A stretch of DNA of 64,000 bases from contig OX453274.1 of the NCBI GenBank assembly GCA_949710005.1, positions 3,569,655 to 3,633,654 on the forward strand, given 5' to 3'. A program made the translations under genes and the position numbers. This document shows positions 47,258 through 56,377 of the stretch, piece after piece (within the stretch, counting starts at the first letter, position 1; every line of letters starts with the position of its first letter). Origin of the DNA: Ricordea florida. Its lineage: Eukaryota > Cnidaria > Anthozoa > Corallimorpharia > Ricordeidae. The notes below the pieces were generated by a model, which searched no databases, had not been told where the DNA came from, and worked only from the letters and a program-made list of their open reading frames with translations.

Positions 47258-47594
47258 ACTACTATGTAAGCGTGTTTATAAGTACGTTTTAGGTTTGGGG
47301 GAGGGTCAAGTCTCTCTGCAAAGCTTATAAGTACGTTTTAGGTTTGGGGGAGGGTCAAGTCTCTGCAAAGTTGGGCCGACAGGCGGAGCGAGCTGCGCGA
47401 GCGGAGGGCGAATCTATCTTTGTAATTAGTGCGTTTGTGCCGTCTGCAAAGTTGGGCCGACAGGCGGAGCGAGCAGCGCGAGCGGAGGGCGAATCTATCT
47501 GCGAAAAAAACGGTAGGTTTTGTGTCGATGAAAAAATTGAAAATAATTACGGTTTAAAAGAAAAATCAGTGAAATACAATACTAAATGGATCAA
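47258..47594 (+). repeat. Left terminal inverted repeat of element 2 (337 bp)
   Basis: It matches the inverted right arm from the terminus through the codons ATGGATCAA of the polymerase, with two visible single-base differences. It contains a 49-bp duplication (47278 and 47327, ATAAGTACGTTTTAGG...) and two partial-to-full 81-bp GC-rich units. TTTAAAAG lies 33 nt before the start codon. Confidence 0.9.
47363..47497 (+). repeat. 81-bp GC-rich tandem units, left arm (2 copies)
   Basis: Units start CTGCAAAGTTGGGCC at 47363 and 47444. Each contains a GC-rich block (GGCGGAGCGAGC) followed, in the full unit, by CTTTGTAATTAGTGCG. They contrast strongly with the AT-rich interior. Confidence 0.85.
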
Positions 47595-50500
47595 TTAAAA
47601 GACTTTGAATTAAGGGAAATTTTGAAGGAATTACGTGTACGGGGGAGATCTGGTATGCGAAAACAGGCGAAAATAGTGGCATTACGTGAGATGGGAATAA
47701 ACACACAAGAGGATTTGGAAAATTACAGGAGGAGACTTAATGAAGACCCGCCAATGGTGGGAACACCACCCGGTTCTCCTCCGCCAAGAACTCCACCTGG
47801 TTCTCCTCCGCCAAGAAAAAGGGAATTAGAACCACAAACACCAAGAAAAAGGAAACTAGCACCAACTTTTATAAAACCACAAACATCAATAATTCTACCT
47901 GGTTTTCCTCCGGTAAGAAAAAGGAAACTAGCTCCACAAAAACCAATTCTTGATGAGCCGGTACCTAAAATTAATGCTCCAATTCTCAAACCAAAGAATA
48001 TTTTTAAGGTGTTAGATAAAGATAAGTTTGCCAAAAAGCTTGAAGAATTAGCAAATGAAAATATTATAAAATTTACTAATAAGAAAACTAACCCAAAAAA
48101 GAGGGTAACTATATCTGATAGTGTGAGAGATGAATTGAAGGAAAAAACTAAAAAGAAAAGAACAATAACCCTCAAAATATTTTCAATAAACCCGCATGAG
48201 GATGATCCCCCAATTCAAAATAATCGGGAAAATATCATTAGGATTAGGAGGGATCTAAATAATGATTTGTCAGAAACAATTTATAATGAGTTGGAACCCC
48301 AAATAGAAATGGGGGCAAGAATTGTTTTCAGTTTTACTGCTTTGATTCAAAGGGGAAATGGAGAAATAGCTTACCACGCGCACACATTTAGAAGCGGAGG
48401 AACTTTTACTTCTCTTTCAGAAATAAAAAATTATATAGAGCAGTGCGAGGGAGAAAGATTGAGTTTAGAGGGTATCGCTTGGATGAGAGCATATTTACCT
48501 CCAGAAAAGAAAATTAATAAACCAGGTGTTAATGAGGGCGGAGTTGATTTTAGAGAAGTTCAAATAAAAGTTATTAATACCAGACAGCCTTTAGTTGGGT
48601 GCGGAAGATTACCCGATGAATTACGAAAGAAAAGATGTATTTATTCCGTAGATGATAAAGATGATAATCTCTGTGTATGGAGGTGTTTAGCTATTCTCAT
48701 GAAAATTATTGCTGGTAAAACAAAAAATCCTGAAAAACGCATAGAGAAAAAAGCCCTAAATTTAGCTAGAACTTTTTATGGCAATAAAAAACTAAAAGGA
48801 GAAGATGTTAGATCTACAAAATTGGTTGATTTTGAGAAAATTTCAAAAGTTTTTTCCATAAATATCCGGGTTTATGAGCAGAAAGATATATCAAATTTTA
48901 AAGTTTGGAAACTGGTGTTTGGGAAAAATAATTTCAAAGATAATTTACCAACTTTAAATTTGGGTCTTTATAATAATCATGGTTTTTTCATTAAAGATTT
49001 AGACCTTCTTGCTCAAAACTGGGTATGCCAAGGATGTAATCAAAAATTTACCAGGCACGAAGATTTAAAAAGGCATTTTACCAATGAAACATGCACAGGA
49101 GGAAAGACAAAAATATTTTGCACAGGAGAAAAGATAAAACACATCATGAATGAATCTGAAAAAGTTTTTTACGGGGGTAAAACCAATTTTAGTTATAAAG
49201 CGTGTCGGTGGATAGAAAACCAATCTAAAATTATGGGAAAACATATTCATCATGGGCTTTGTGGTCATGGTGGTGAAAGGTGCTATAGGGATGAAGAGGG
49301 GAATGAGATTTTGTTTGATGGATACGAACCCGAGACAAAAACTGTTTTTGAGTTTTATGGTTGTAAATGGCATGGGTGTCCGTGTTCAGAAACCGACAAA
49401 ATTAAATATAATGAAACTATTGAAAGAGAAAAGATGATAAAAAGCTTGGGTTATAATGTAGTATCGGTTTGGGAGTGCGAAAATCCTGAATTACCCAATA
49501 TCTGGTTCAAAAAGAAATTTAATCCATATCCTTATTTTATTGATTACGATTTTGAGGGATTATTACAAAAAGAAGATAAACAGATTACCGATGATTTAAT
49601 TTTCACCCATACCCATATTCCAGTTAGTGTCGCAATAATCGATAATTTAACAAAAAAACCCGTTTTTCTTTGCAACCAAAATCCTGATGAGCTTATAAAA
49701 GAATTCGTTGAAAAATTGGAGGAAATAAGAAAAATTATAGTAGAAAAGGTTAGAGAAGAATACCCGCTACCTGATCAAGATTCTTTGCAAAAAAATGTCT
49801 TACAAAAATATGAAGAATGGTGTAATCAAGTACCTGTTTTGGGGTTTAATAGTGGAAAATATGATATCAATTTGATTAAAAGGCATTTTATAAAACACAT
49901 GACCGATAAAACTAAGGAGATTTTTATTGCAAAGAAACAGAATAGGTATATGTTTTTATCAACACCGCATTTCAAATTCTTGGATATAATGTCCTACCTT
50001 GCGCCTGGAGTTTCTTTTGATAAGTGGTGCAAAGCAAACAATTGTGAAGCCAAAAAACTTGTACTTCCTTATGAAAAATTGGATAGTTATGAAAAGCTTT
50101 CCTTAGTTGGACCTGTGAAACATGAAGATTTTTACTCTTCCTTGAAAAAGAAAAACATTTCCAAAGAAGAATATGAAGAATATTTGCTCGAATTCGAAAA
50201 GAGGGGCTGTGTTACAATGTTAGACTGGTTGAAAGAGTATAATTTGAATGATGTTATTCCCTTTCTAGAAGCTCTTGAAAAAACAAGGCGTTTATATTAT
50301 CCAGACGAAATTGATATATTAAAAGATGCCGTTTCCATTCCAGGCGTATCAATGAGGGCTGTTCTAAATAAATACCAAAAAATGAAGAAGAAAGGTGATC
50401 CCGAATTATTTGCTCCTGGGCAATACTGCGTTCATAGATGTAGTAAAATTTGTAATAAACTGTTTTGTAAAAAATGCCATAAGATAATGAAAGACTGTAC

Positions 50501-52061
50501 CACATGCGACAAAAACAAGATTTATAAACTATTGAAAATGGGTATGGTTGGGGGGCCTAGTATCATATTTATTCGCTATGCAGAGTTGGAAAAAACAAAG
50601 ATTCGCTCTCATAAATATAAATTTCCAAAAAATTGTGTACGAATTGTTGGTTATGATGCAAATGGGTTATATCTATACTGTTCGGGGCAAGAAATGCCAT
50701 GCGGAAAAGAAGAATGCATTGAGGTTGAAAACCCATCGGATCCTAAATTTATTAATAAGATTTGCGAAGATATTCTTGACGGAAATCTTTTCGGGTTTTG
50801 TCAAGTTGATATCCATGTACCTGATCACCTAAAAGAAAAGTTTGAAGAGTTCTCCCCCTTATTTATTGTAGACTCCGTTCCTGAATATTTAGTACCAGAG
50901 CATATGAAAGAATATCAAACAGCGACAGGTAGAAAACATCTAAAAGACAATAAAAAATTGCTTGGTGTTACCAAGGCAAAAAAGATATTTTTATATACTC
51001 CTATGATAAAATGGTATCTTAATCATGGTTTGGAGATTACCGCCATCCATAATATTTTAAAGTATGAATCGGGAAGGCCCTTTGGATTTTTTCCAAAAGA
51101 GGTGGCAGACGCAAGAAGAGATGGAGATATTGAGGTTTTATTGGAAAAACTAAGTAAAGCCTTTGATGAAAACAAAATTGATGATGTAGTAAAAATTACC
51201 AATGAATTAAACCAATTTCCTGATATATTTAAAGTTATTGAAGAAAATAAAGATATCAAAGTACTGATTGAAAAATTAAAACCAAAGTACAAAGGTTGTA
51301 AAGAATTAGCCGACACTAATAAACTTAGGGGAAATTCTTTCTACGGAAAAATGATAGAAGATAAAGAAAAACATAATATCACAAGGTATACAAAAGATGA
51401 GGAAGAGGTTGAAAAGGCCCTAAGATCTGCTTTCTTTGAGGATCTTAATGAAATAAATGACACATATGAAATTATAAAACGAAAAAGATTAATAAAAATA
51501 GACAGACCCTATCAATGCGGCATCGCGGTGTATCAGCTAGCGAAATTAAGAATGCTGGAATTTTATTACGATTTTCTAGAAAAATATGTTGATAGAAAGG
51601 ATTTTGAGTTGATTCAAATGGATACAGATTCAATGTACATGGCAATTTCAGACGAAAATTTGGATGATATTATAAAACCCGAAATGAGAGAAGAATATTT
51701 TAGTGGCGGAAAAGAAAAATTCCTATCAACTTCTAAATATCACGACAAGACTCCGGGTTTGTTCAAAAAAGAGTTTGACGGTATTAGAATGATTGCTCTT
51801 TCCTCAAAATGTTATTACGCGGAGGATGAGAAAGGAAAGGCAAAGTATAGTTGCAAAGGTACAATTCATAGACAAAACGAAATGAACTGGGATAGATACA
51901 TGTCAGCTTTGAAAGGGTCAATTGATATGTCACAAAATACAGGATTTAGAGTCAATGATAACCAAATTGTGACATATACACAAATTAAAAAGGGATTGAA
52001 TGGTTATTATGATAAAAGATGGGTTTATGAGGATGGAATTCACACAAAACCATTATATTAG
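47586..52061 (+). CDS. Protein-primed family B DNA polymerase with OTU-like/PDDEXK-like N-terminus (element 2)
   Basis: A 1491-aa protein starting in the terminal repeat. Order: SAP-like segment (1-45), Pro-rich SPPPR repeats (about 57-120), an OTU-protease-like segment with DDNLCVWRCLA near 360 and NNHGFFI near 465, a C2H2 finger (CQGCNQKF...H, near 480), and a PDDEXK/VSR-like segment (DGYEPETKTVFEFYGCKWHG, near 580). Then come ExoI (YDFEG, near 651), ExoII (FNSGKYD, near 754), ExoIII (YNLNDV, near 884), motif A (YDANGLYLY, near 1021), motif B (RGNSFYGK, near 1244), motif C (MDTDSMY, near 1344) and KCYY (near 1408). All polymerase signatures are present. It belongs to a different subgroup from element 1's enzyme, although the virion genes match. 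The OTU and nuclease labels rest on motif shape only. Confidence 0.9.
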   Translation: MDQLKDFELREILKELRVRGRSGMRKQAKIVALREMGINTQEDLENYRRRLNEDPPMVGTPPGSPPPRTPPGSPPPRKRELEPQTPRKRKLAPTFIKPQTSIILPGFPPVRKRKLAPQKPILDEPVPKINAPILKPKNIFKVLDKDKFAKKLEELANENIIKFTNKKTNPKKRVTISDSVRDELKEKTKKKRTITLKIFSINPHEDDPPIQNNRENIIRIRRDLNNDLSETIYNELEPQIEMGARIVFSFTALIQRGNGEIAYHAHTFRSGGTFTSLSEIKNYIEQCEGERLSLEGIAWMRAYLPPEKKINKPGVNEGGVDFREVQIKVINTRQPLVGCGRLPDELRKKRCIYSVDDKDDNLCVWRCLAILMKIIAGKTKNPEKRIEKKALNLARTFYGNKKLKGEDVRSTKLVDFEKISKVFSINIRVYEQKDISNFKVWKLVFGKNNFKDNLPTLNLGLYNNHGFFIKDLDLLAQNWVCQGCNQKFTRHEDLKRHFTNETCTGGKTKIFCTGEKIKHIMNESEKVFYGGKTNFSYKACRWIENQSKIMGKHIHHGLCGHGGERCYRDEEGNEILFDGYEPETKTVFEFYGCKWHGCPCSETDKIKYNETIEREKMIKSLGYNVVSVWECENPELPNIWFKKKFNPYPYFIDYDFEGLLQKEDKQITDDLIFTHTHIPVSVAIIDNLTKKPVFLCNQNPDELIKEFVEKLEEIRKIIVEKVREEYPLPDQDSLQKNVLQKYEEWCNQVPVLGFNSGKYDINLIKRHFIKHMTDKTKEIFIAKKQNRYMFLSTPHFKFLDIMSYLAPGVSFDKWCKANNCEAKKLVLPYEKLDSYEKLSLVGPVKHEDFYSSLKKKNISKEEYEEYLLEFEKRGCVTMLDWLKEYNLNDVIPFLEALEKTRRLYYPDEIDILKDAVSIPGVSMRAVLNKYQKMKKKGDPELFAPGQYCVHRCSKICNKLFCKKCHKIMKDCTTCDKNKIYKLLKMGMVGGPSIIFIRYAELEKTKIRSHKYKFPKNCVRIVGYDANGLYLYCSGQEMPCGKEECIEVENPSDPKFINKICEDILDGNLFGFCQVDIHVPDHLKEKFEEFSPLFIVDSVPEYLVPEHMKEYQTATGRKHLKDNKKLLGVTKAKKIFLYTPMIKWYLNHGLEITAIHNILKYESGRPFGFFPKEVADARRDGDIEVLLEKLSKAFDENKIDDVVKITNELNQFPDIFKVIEENKDIKVLIEKLKPKYKGCKELADTNKLRGNSFYGKMIEDKEKHNITRYTKDEEEVEKALRSAFFEDLNEINDTYEIIKRKRLIKIDRPYQCGIAVYQLAKLRMLEFYYDFLEKYVDRKDFELIQMDTDSMYMAISDENLDDIIKPEMREEYFSGGKEKFLSTSKYHDKTPGLFKKEFDGIRMIALSSKCYYAEDEKGKAKYSCKGTIHRQNEMNWDRYMSALKGSIDMSQNTGFRVNDNQIVTYTQIKKGLNGYYDKRWVYEDGIHTKPLY

Positions 52062-52157
52062 ATCATTTTAAAACAGAATTAGGGGGTAACTCTGTATCAT
52101 GCGGAATAACCTGTAATTCTTCACGCACAAAACCCCGTCTTGGGCCGTCTTGTAAAT

Positions 52158-52186
52158 CGGCGAAGCCGGGCCCGCCCTCCGGGCGG
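52158..52186. repeat. GC-rich double mini-hairpin insert 1 (integrase C-terminus)
   Basis: CGGCGAAGCCG followed by CCGCCCTCCGGGCGG, two tiny hairpins in an AT-rich gene. The insert adds 11 residues relative to element 1 without breaking the frame. Confidence 0.8.
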
Positions 52187-53058
52187 ATAAAATATAAAAC
52201 CGGCTGATTAGGAGAAATTCTACTTCCAGAAATATAATAAATTTTAATACTCCAAATGGGATCTGTGGCTCTTCTTCTTTCACCACCCTCAAGTTCACCC
52301 GGAGAAAATAAATATCTAACCCTAACTTCAGTTGGTAGTCTAACCTCATCAAGCCCCACCGCGCGTTTGTAATTTTTAGTTTCAATATTCACCTCTTTCA
52401 TTTTTATAGCCTCATTAGGCTCTTTACCGGTTATTCTCATAAGTTTATTATTCAATGTTTTTAGAATAGCTGGCAATCTTTTCACCCATACCCTTGACCG
52501 ATCATCACTGATCATTTCTTGCGCATATTGATGACTAAATAATCTTTCTCCTAATATTCTATTTGCGTTTTCCACAAATGCTTGGGCTCTATGATTACCA
52601 GCTTCACTTCTTTGCATTCTTACATTATGGTAATTCATGAGTTTACTAACTTCGCCCATAAATTCTTTCCCAGGATCAACCATTAATGTTTTGGGATATT
52701 TCAATCTTCTAGACTATATTTTCTTAAAAGCTTCTGATATCTCTCGACTTTCTTTTGAGGTTAATGGCTCTGCATCTTTATATCTCGAGGCGATATCAAC
52801 CAAAACTAACGCATATTTATATGTTTTTCTTCCAACTCTATCGTGCGGTAAAAATAATAAATCTGCTTGGTGAATCTGATTGGGTTTATCCACAGTCCAG
52901 TGTGGTCTAGGTATATATTTAGGAGCCGGTAGATAGATTTGCCATATTGCTTGTTTCTCTAACCACCGTTTTGCATCATTTTCACTCACCTTCGCTTTCT
53001 CAGCTAATTTAGGAATCGCGGAATATCCTTTCCAATACCCCTCAGCCGAATAATATAT

Positions 53059-53087
53059 CCGCTCGAAGAGCGGGGCCGGCGAAGCCG
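53059..53087. repeat. GC-rich double mini-hairpin insert 2 (integrase N-terminus)
   Basis: CCGCTCGAAGAGCGG followed by CGGCGAAGCCG. It adds 10 residues after the third codon or so, absent from element 1. Confidence 0.8.
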
Positions 53088-53103
53088 ATATTTTTGACAT
53101 CAT

Positions 53104-53134
53104 TTAAAAATAAACAAGTATCTTATAAATCAAA
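53104..53134. promoter_or_regulatory. Divergent promoter between integrase and 60-aa gene (element 2)
   Basis: This 31-bp spacer contains TTTAAAAATAAAC toward the 60-aa gene and, on the other strand, TTTATAAGAT toward the integrase. It matches 39197-39226 in element 1. Confidence 0.6.
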
Positions 53135-53317
53135 ATGGCGGAGGAAATAAAATTTAGTGAATACCAAATTAATCTTATGAAAAAAATTATTAGAAAAAAA
53201 ATTCTATATATGGAAGATGGCGATAAAATTTTTAATATTATGATTTTAATTCCCGAGGCGAGAGAAGGTTTATTAAAACATATTGCCAAGTTAGAAAATA
53301 GATCAACTCAGGTTTAA
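53135..53317 (+). CDS. 60-aa conserved microprotein upstream of the capsid gene (element 2)
   Basis: It starts MAEEIKFSEYQIN, is basic and helical, and shares the block KKIIRKKILYMEDGD with the 59-aa protein of element 1. The stop TAA (53315-53317) lies within the TTTAAAGAT box of the capsid gene. The function is unknown. Its retention at the same site in both elements, divergent from the integrase, suggests an early or regulatory role, which is an inference. Confidence 0.7.
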   Translation: MAEEIKFSEYQINLMKKIIRKKILYMEDGDKIFNIMILIPEAREGLLKHIAKLENRSTQV

Positions 53318-53321
53318 AGAT
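53313..53321 (+). promoter_or_regulatory. TTTAAAGAT box of the capsid gene (element 2)
   Basis: A clear instance of the motif found 30-40 nt before nearly all start codons in both elements; here it is 34 nt upstream of ATG 53347 and is followed by GTATCTTATAAATT. Confidence 0.6.
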
Positions 53322-53346
53322 TAACCAAAGTATCTTATAAATTACA

Positions 53347-54597
53347 ATGACGTCTGAAAAAATTAATCCAAACAGAATTCCAAAAGAACCCTTTGGTTTG
53401 AAAGCAGAAACAACCTTGAATAGAATTACTCTAAACCCATCCGCAGCAAGCCCAGGAGAAACATTATATATAAATATTCCAAAACTTTCTGAGAATTTGG
53501 TGATTGTGCCCGGAAGTGTATCTCTTCTATTTGATTTAGATGTTGAGGGGCATGCCAATAATACGCTTGTGAATAATCTGGGTCGTAATCTTGTAACCAG
53601 ACTGAAAGTTCTTTTTGGAGGAGAAACATTGCAAGATACTCAAAGATATGATTTATTTCAAACGTATCATGATTTATTTTTAACAGAAGAAGAGCGAGAA
53701 GATAAGTTAAAACAAGGTATTTCTTCGTTAAATATTAGAAAACTTAGAACAAAATCTGGAGATGCAAAAACACAAGATGTAAAAGAAGTCGCTCTCGCTA
53801 ATGTTCATGGTTCAAAGTATAGAATACCAATAAATCATCCTATTCTAAACGATCATGGCGTTTTTTATCCGAAAGCGTTGGAAAATCATCTTATATTTGA
53901 GCTTACACTTGCCCCAATCACTAATATTATTATTTATTCTGACACAACTAAAGCACCATCATATTCAATCAAAAACTTAGAGTTAGAATATTCGTCAATT
54001 TCAAGCGAATACTTGGCGCGCGAGGCGCAAGCAACATATCAAGTCGGCAAAGGATTCTTTTATGAAAATATTACCTTACACAAAACTTTTACCTTTTCCG
54101 TTGGTGGGGATGGTGTTATTAATCAGCATATTAATTTACCGAGAAGATCAATGACGGGAATATTGTTTTTGTTTTTATTACCTCAAGCCGCAGGAGCAAG
54201 GGATTCTGAAAATTTTTATAATCCAGGCATATCTTCCGTTGAAATTGATGTTGATGGCGTACCAAATAGAATATACTCTAGGGGAATGATTCCGTCTGAT
54301 CTTTGGGAATCCGTGAAAAAACGATTCCGATCAACGGGAGGAACTCATAGGGAACAAATTTCATTGAAAGAAAAAGAATTTTACGCGGATAAGTTTGCTC
54401 TTTGGGTTGATACTAGAACGCATCCAGATAATGGTATTCATGGCGGCGGACTTGCTCTAAATAATACGCATGATGGCGTAAAAATAGAAATTAAAAGGAA
54501 ACAAAGCGGATCTGGAACCGTAACTTGTCATATGTTTGTCGTAGCTGATGCGATGATGGAAATTATGAATTCAAGTTTGAGATCAATTAAGTACTGA
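53347..54597 (+). CDS. Double-jelly-roll major capsid protein (element 2)
   Basis: A 416-aa protein, near identical to the element 1 protein apart from scattered substitutions and a three-residue-longer loop near residue 338 (RSTGGTHREQ region). It keeps GETLYINIPKL, FGGETLQDTQRYDLFQ, PINHPILNDHG, YSRGMIPSDLW and the C-terminal NSSLRSIKY. It would form the icosahedral shell with the penton. TTTAAAGAT lies at 53313, 34 nt before the start. It is followed by the packaging ATPase 52 bp downstream. Confidence 0.92.
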   Translation: MTSEKINPNRIPKEPFGLKAETTLNRITLNPSAASPGETLYINIPKLSENLVIVPGSVSLLFDLDVEGHANNTLVNNLGRNLVTRLKVLFGGETLQDTQRYDLFQTYHDLFLTEEEREDKLKQGISSLNIRKLRTKSGDAKTQDVKEVALANVHGSKYRIPINHPILNDHGVFYPKALENHLIFELTLAPITNIIIYSDTTKAPSYSIKNLELEYSSISSEYLAREAQATYQVGKGFFYENITLHKTFTFSVGGDGVINQHINLPRRSMTGILFLFLLPQAAGARDSENFYNPGISSVEIDVDGVPNRIYSRGMIPSDLWESVKKRFRSTGGTHREQISLKEKEFYADKFALWVDTRTHPDNGIHGGGLALNNTHDGVKIEIKRKQSGSGTVTCHMFVVADAMMEIMNSSLRSIKY

Positions 54598-54649
54598 CCG
54601 AAGGGAAGAATCTGAGAATCTAAAAACATAATGTTATGATACAAAAATC

Positions 54650-55276
54650 ATGGAAGATTTACGAGATAAAATACCATTCCATTGTATTATAACAGGACCC
54701 ACAAATTGCGGAAAAACAAAGTACTTAATTGATCAACTCCGGGGGCCCTTCCGGAAAGTTTTTGAATATATTGTGTTAATTTGTCCGACTTATTCTAAAA
54801 ATAAAACCTATCATAATTTTGCCCTAGGGGATAAACATTTCTATAAATTGTCGCCGGATGCAAGTAACATTGACGAGATTAATGAATTGTTAAATGATTG
54901 TCAAACTTTATTCTCCGGAACAAATACTTTATTAATTTTAGACGATTGCGCCGTATCCACTGATCTGAAGAAAAGATCAAATAAGTTCATAGATTTAGCA
55001 TTCTCCGGAAGACATCATGGATTATCAGTTTGGGTTCTCACTCAGCAATTAACATCAATAGCAAAACCATTCAGGGAAAATGTGGCTTGCGTTGTTACTT
55101 TCCATAATCCATCGCAGAAAGGTATGAAAATGTTTTTTGAAGATTATGGCGGCGATTTGGATTATGAATTGGGTAAAAAGTTTATAAAACTCCTGAAAAC
55201 TGAAAAATATTCTAGGTTATGTTTGAGTTTGCGATACCCATTTAATTGCTATTTAGAGATTCCCGAAGTGGTTTAA
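54650..55276 (+). CDS. A32/FtsK-HerA-type genome packaging ATPase (element 2)
   Basis: A 208-aa protein with Walker A GPTNCGKT, Walker B LLILDDCA and WVLTQQL. It aligns without gaps to the element 1 copy. The most variable part is a short stretch around residues 58-66. The leader ATCTAAAAAC...TATGATACAAAAATC is shared with element 1, with the box 31 nt before the start. It packages DNA into the capsid. The downstream gene begins 5 bp after its stop, and that gene's probable promoter box (TTTAGAGAT, 55252) lies inside this coding sequence. Confidence 0.92.
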   Translation: MEDLRDKIPFHCIITGPTNCGKTKYLIDQLRGPFRKVFEYIVLICPTYSKNKTYHNFALGDKHFYKLSPDASNIDEINELLNDCQTLFSGTNTLLILDDCAVSTDLKKRSNKFIDLAFSGRHHGLSVWVLTQQLTSIAKPFRENVACVVTFHNPSQKGMKMFFEDYGGDLDYELGKKFIKLLKTEKYSRLCLSLRYPFNCYLEIPEVV

Positions 55277-55281
55277 CAAAG

Positions 55282-55851
55282 ATGACAAACGTTGATCGAG
55301 CGAAGCTCTCCCCGGCGAAGCCGGAAGATTACATTGAAGAAGAGGCAGACCGACCGTCGGGAAAAAATGATACTAATCAAAGTGAGGATCTTGAAATCAA
55401 ACAAGAATCACTTGCCATTCTCGCAGTGCTTGGAACAACAAAGGAATATATGGGGGTTGATATGAGCCTGGGCGATGTAAAAAAATTACCGGCGAAAGAT
55501 GTAGAAAAATATTTTAATCGTTATCAATCGGTAATGGGTAAAAAAATTAACGGAGGATTGGTAGATTCGTCCCTTCAATTAGTTTCCAAACTTATTTCTT
55601 ATTTAGTTCCGGTTGATGATATAGAAGCTCTTTGCAATGATCTGAAGAATGATGATTTGATTAATCGCGAACTAACAAACACTGTGGGTCTCTTAGCATT
55701 GAAATCAGGAAGACTGGCAGCACTTGCTAGCGGTATATTTCAAGTAGCTAAACACATAAAATTCAACAAAAATCAACAATTTTCAAGAGAAGAACCAGTA
55801 AATTCTAACACAACTGATCAGGAAACTAAGCAATCTACTGAAGGATATTAA
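55282..55851 (+). CDS. Soluble helical protein of the virion module, 189 aa (element 2)
   Basis: The start is set at ATG 55282, just after the ATPase stop, because the element 1 homologue starts at the equivalent ATGACAAA. The earlier in-frame ATG lies inside the ATPase gene. After codon 3 there is a 30-bp GC-rich insert with two mini-hairpins (55298-55324), which adds ten residues absent from element 1. The remainder matches the 184-aa protein closely (SLGDVKKLPAKDVEKYFNRY). The function is unknown. Confidence 0.78.
   Translation: MTNVDRAKLSPAKPEDYIEEEADRPSGKNDTNQSEDLEIKQESLAILAVLGTTKEYMGVDMSLGDVKKLPAKDVEKYFNRYQSVMGKKINGGLVDSSLQLVSKLISYLVPVDDIEALCNDLKNDDLINRELTNTVGLLALKSGRLAALASGIFQVAKHIKFNKNQQFSREEPVNSNTTDQETKQSTEGY
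55298..55324. repeat. GC-rich double mini-hairpin insert 3 (189-aa gene)
   Basis: GAGCGAAGCTC followed by CCGGCGAAGCCGG, inside a 30-bp in-frame insertion after codon 3, absent from element 1. Confidence 0.8.
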
Positions 55852-55888
55852 ACAGATCTAAAAACTTATTTATAGCATCTAAATAACA

Positions 55889-56332
55889 ATGTCTGAACAA
55901 TCTGAAGCAGAAGTTGCGGAACAAATTACGGCTGATCCCGCACCCGAAAATAAAGATACTAAAAAGAGGGAGAAAGATCCCAAAAAAGTCGCAGCTGGTA
56001 AGAAATTAGCTGAATATAATAAAAAAGCAAAAGAAGCATTAGCTAGGGAGATGAAACGAAACGAAAATACAGAAATAGAGTATAAACAAGAAAAGACAAA
56101 TAATGAATATAATCGCCGCGAAGTGAAATCATGGCTACCTGAGTTATCTTTTACTACTGTTTTATCCGTTATTGGATTAGGGTTTACAGCATTTGATCTT
56201 TTTATGAGATACCGGGAAAAAGCTAGAGATGAATATTCCAATAGGATAGCTGATTTATCACAAGTTCCGCAAATGCCCCAACCTTCAAAAATTCCATTGC
56301 ATCTAACTCCAAAATCTTTAGGAATGGAATAA
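55889..56332 (+). CDS. Basic-helix plus one-TM protein, 147 aa (element 2)
   Basis: Homologue of the 142-aa element 1 protein: lysine-rich DPKKVAAGKKLAEYNKKAKE, a transmembrane segment (SWLPELSFTTVLSVIGLGFT), RYREKARDEYSN and a Pro-containing tail ending KSLGME. Differences cluster in the acidic N-terminus and the linker before the membrane segment. TCTAAAAAC lies 32 nt upstream at 55857. The role is unknown; it is part of the block of small virion-module proteins. Confidence 0.75.
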   Translation: MSEQSEAEVAEQITADPAPENKDTKKREKDPKKVAAGKKLAEYNKKAKEALAREMKRNENTEIEYKQEKTNNEYNRREVKSWLPELSFTTVLSVIGLGFTAFDLFMRYREKARDEYSNRIADLSQVPQMPQPSKIPLHLTPKSLGME

Positions 56333-56377
56333 TCTCAAAAGTCATCTAAAGATTTCTAAATGATACAGTAAAAAATT

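Larger units (their letters stand above)
52063..53103 (-). pseudogene. RVE integrase, interrupted by one amber codon (element 2)
   Basis: One frame runs from ATG 53103 to the stop at 52063, except for a TAG at 52714-52716; the aligned codon in element 1 encodes tyrosine and the surrounding codons match. The DDE residues lie on both sides of the break: first Asp in HQADLLF before it, VDPGKEF and FVENANR after it. Compared with element 1, it carries two in-frame GC-rich inserts, one near the N-terminus (53059-53087) and one near the C-terminus (52158-52186). It abuts the end of the polymerase gene with one base between. Either the copy has lost integration ability since insertion, or it needs readthrough; the former is more likely. 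Confidence 0.88.

Noticed and set aside
47344-47598. Open frame through the GC-rich repeats of the left terminal repeat of element 2
   Set aside because: It is open because the repeat period (81 bp) is a multiple of three; it overlaps the polymerase start in another frame and has no domain.
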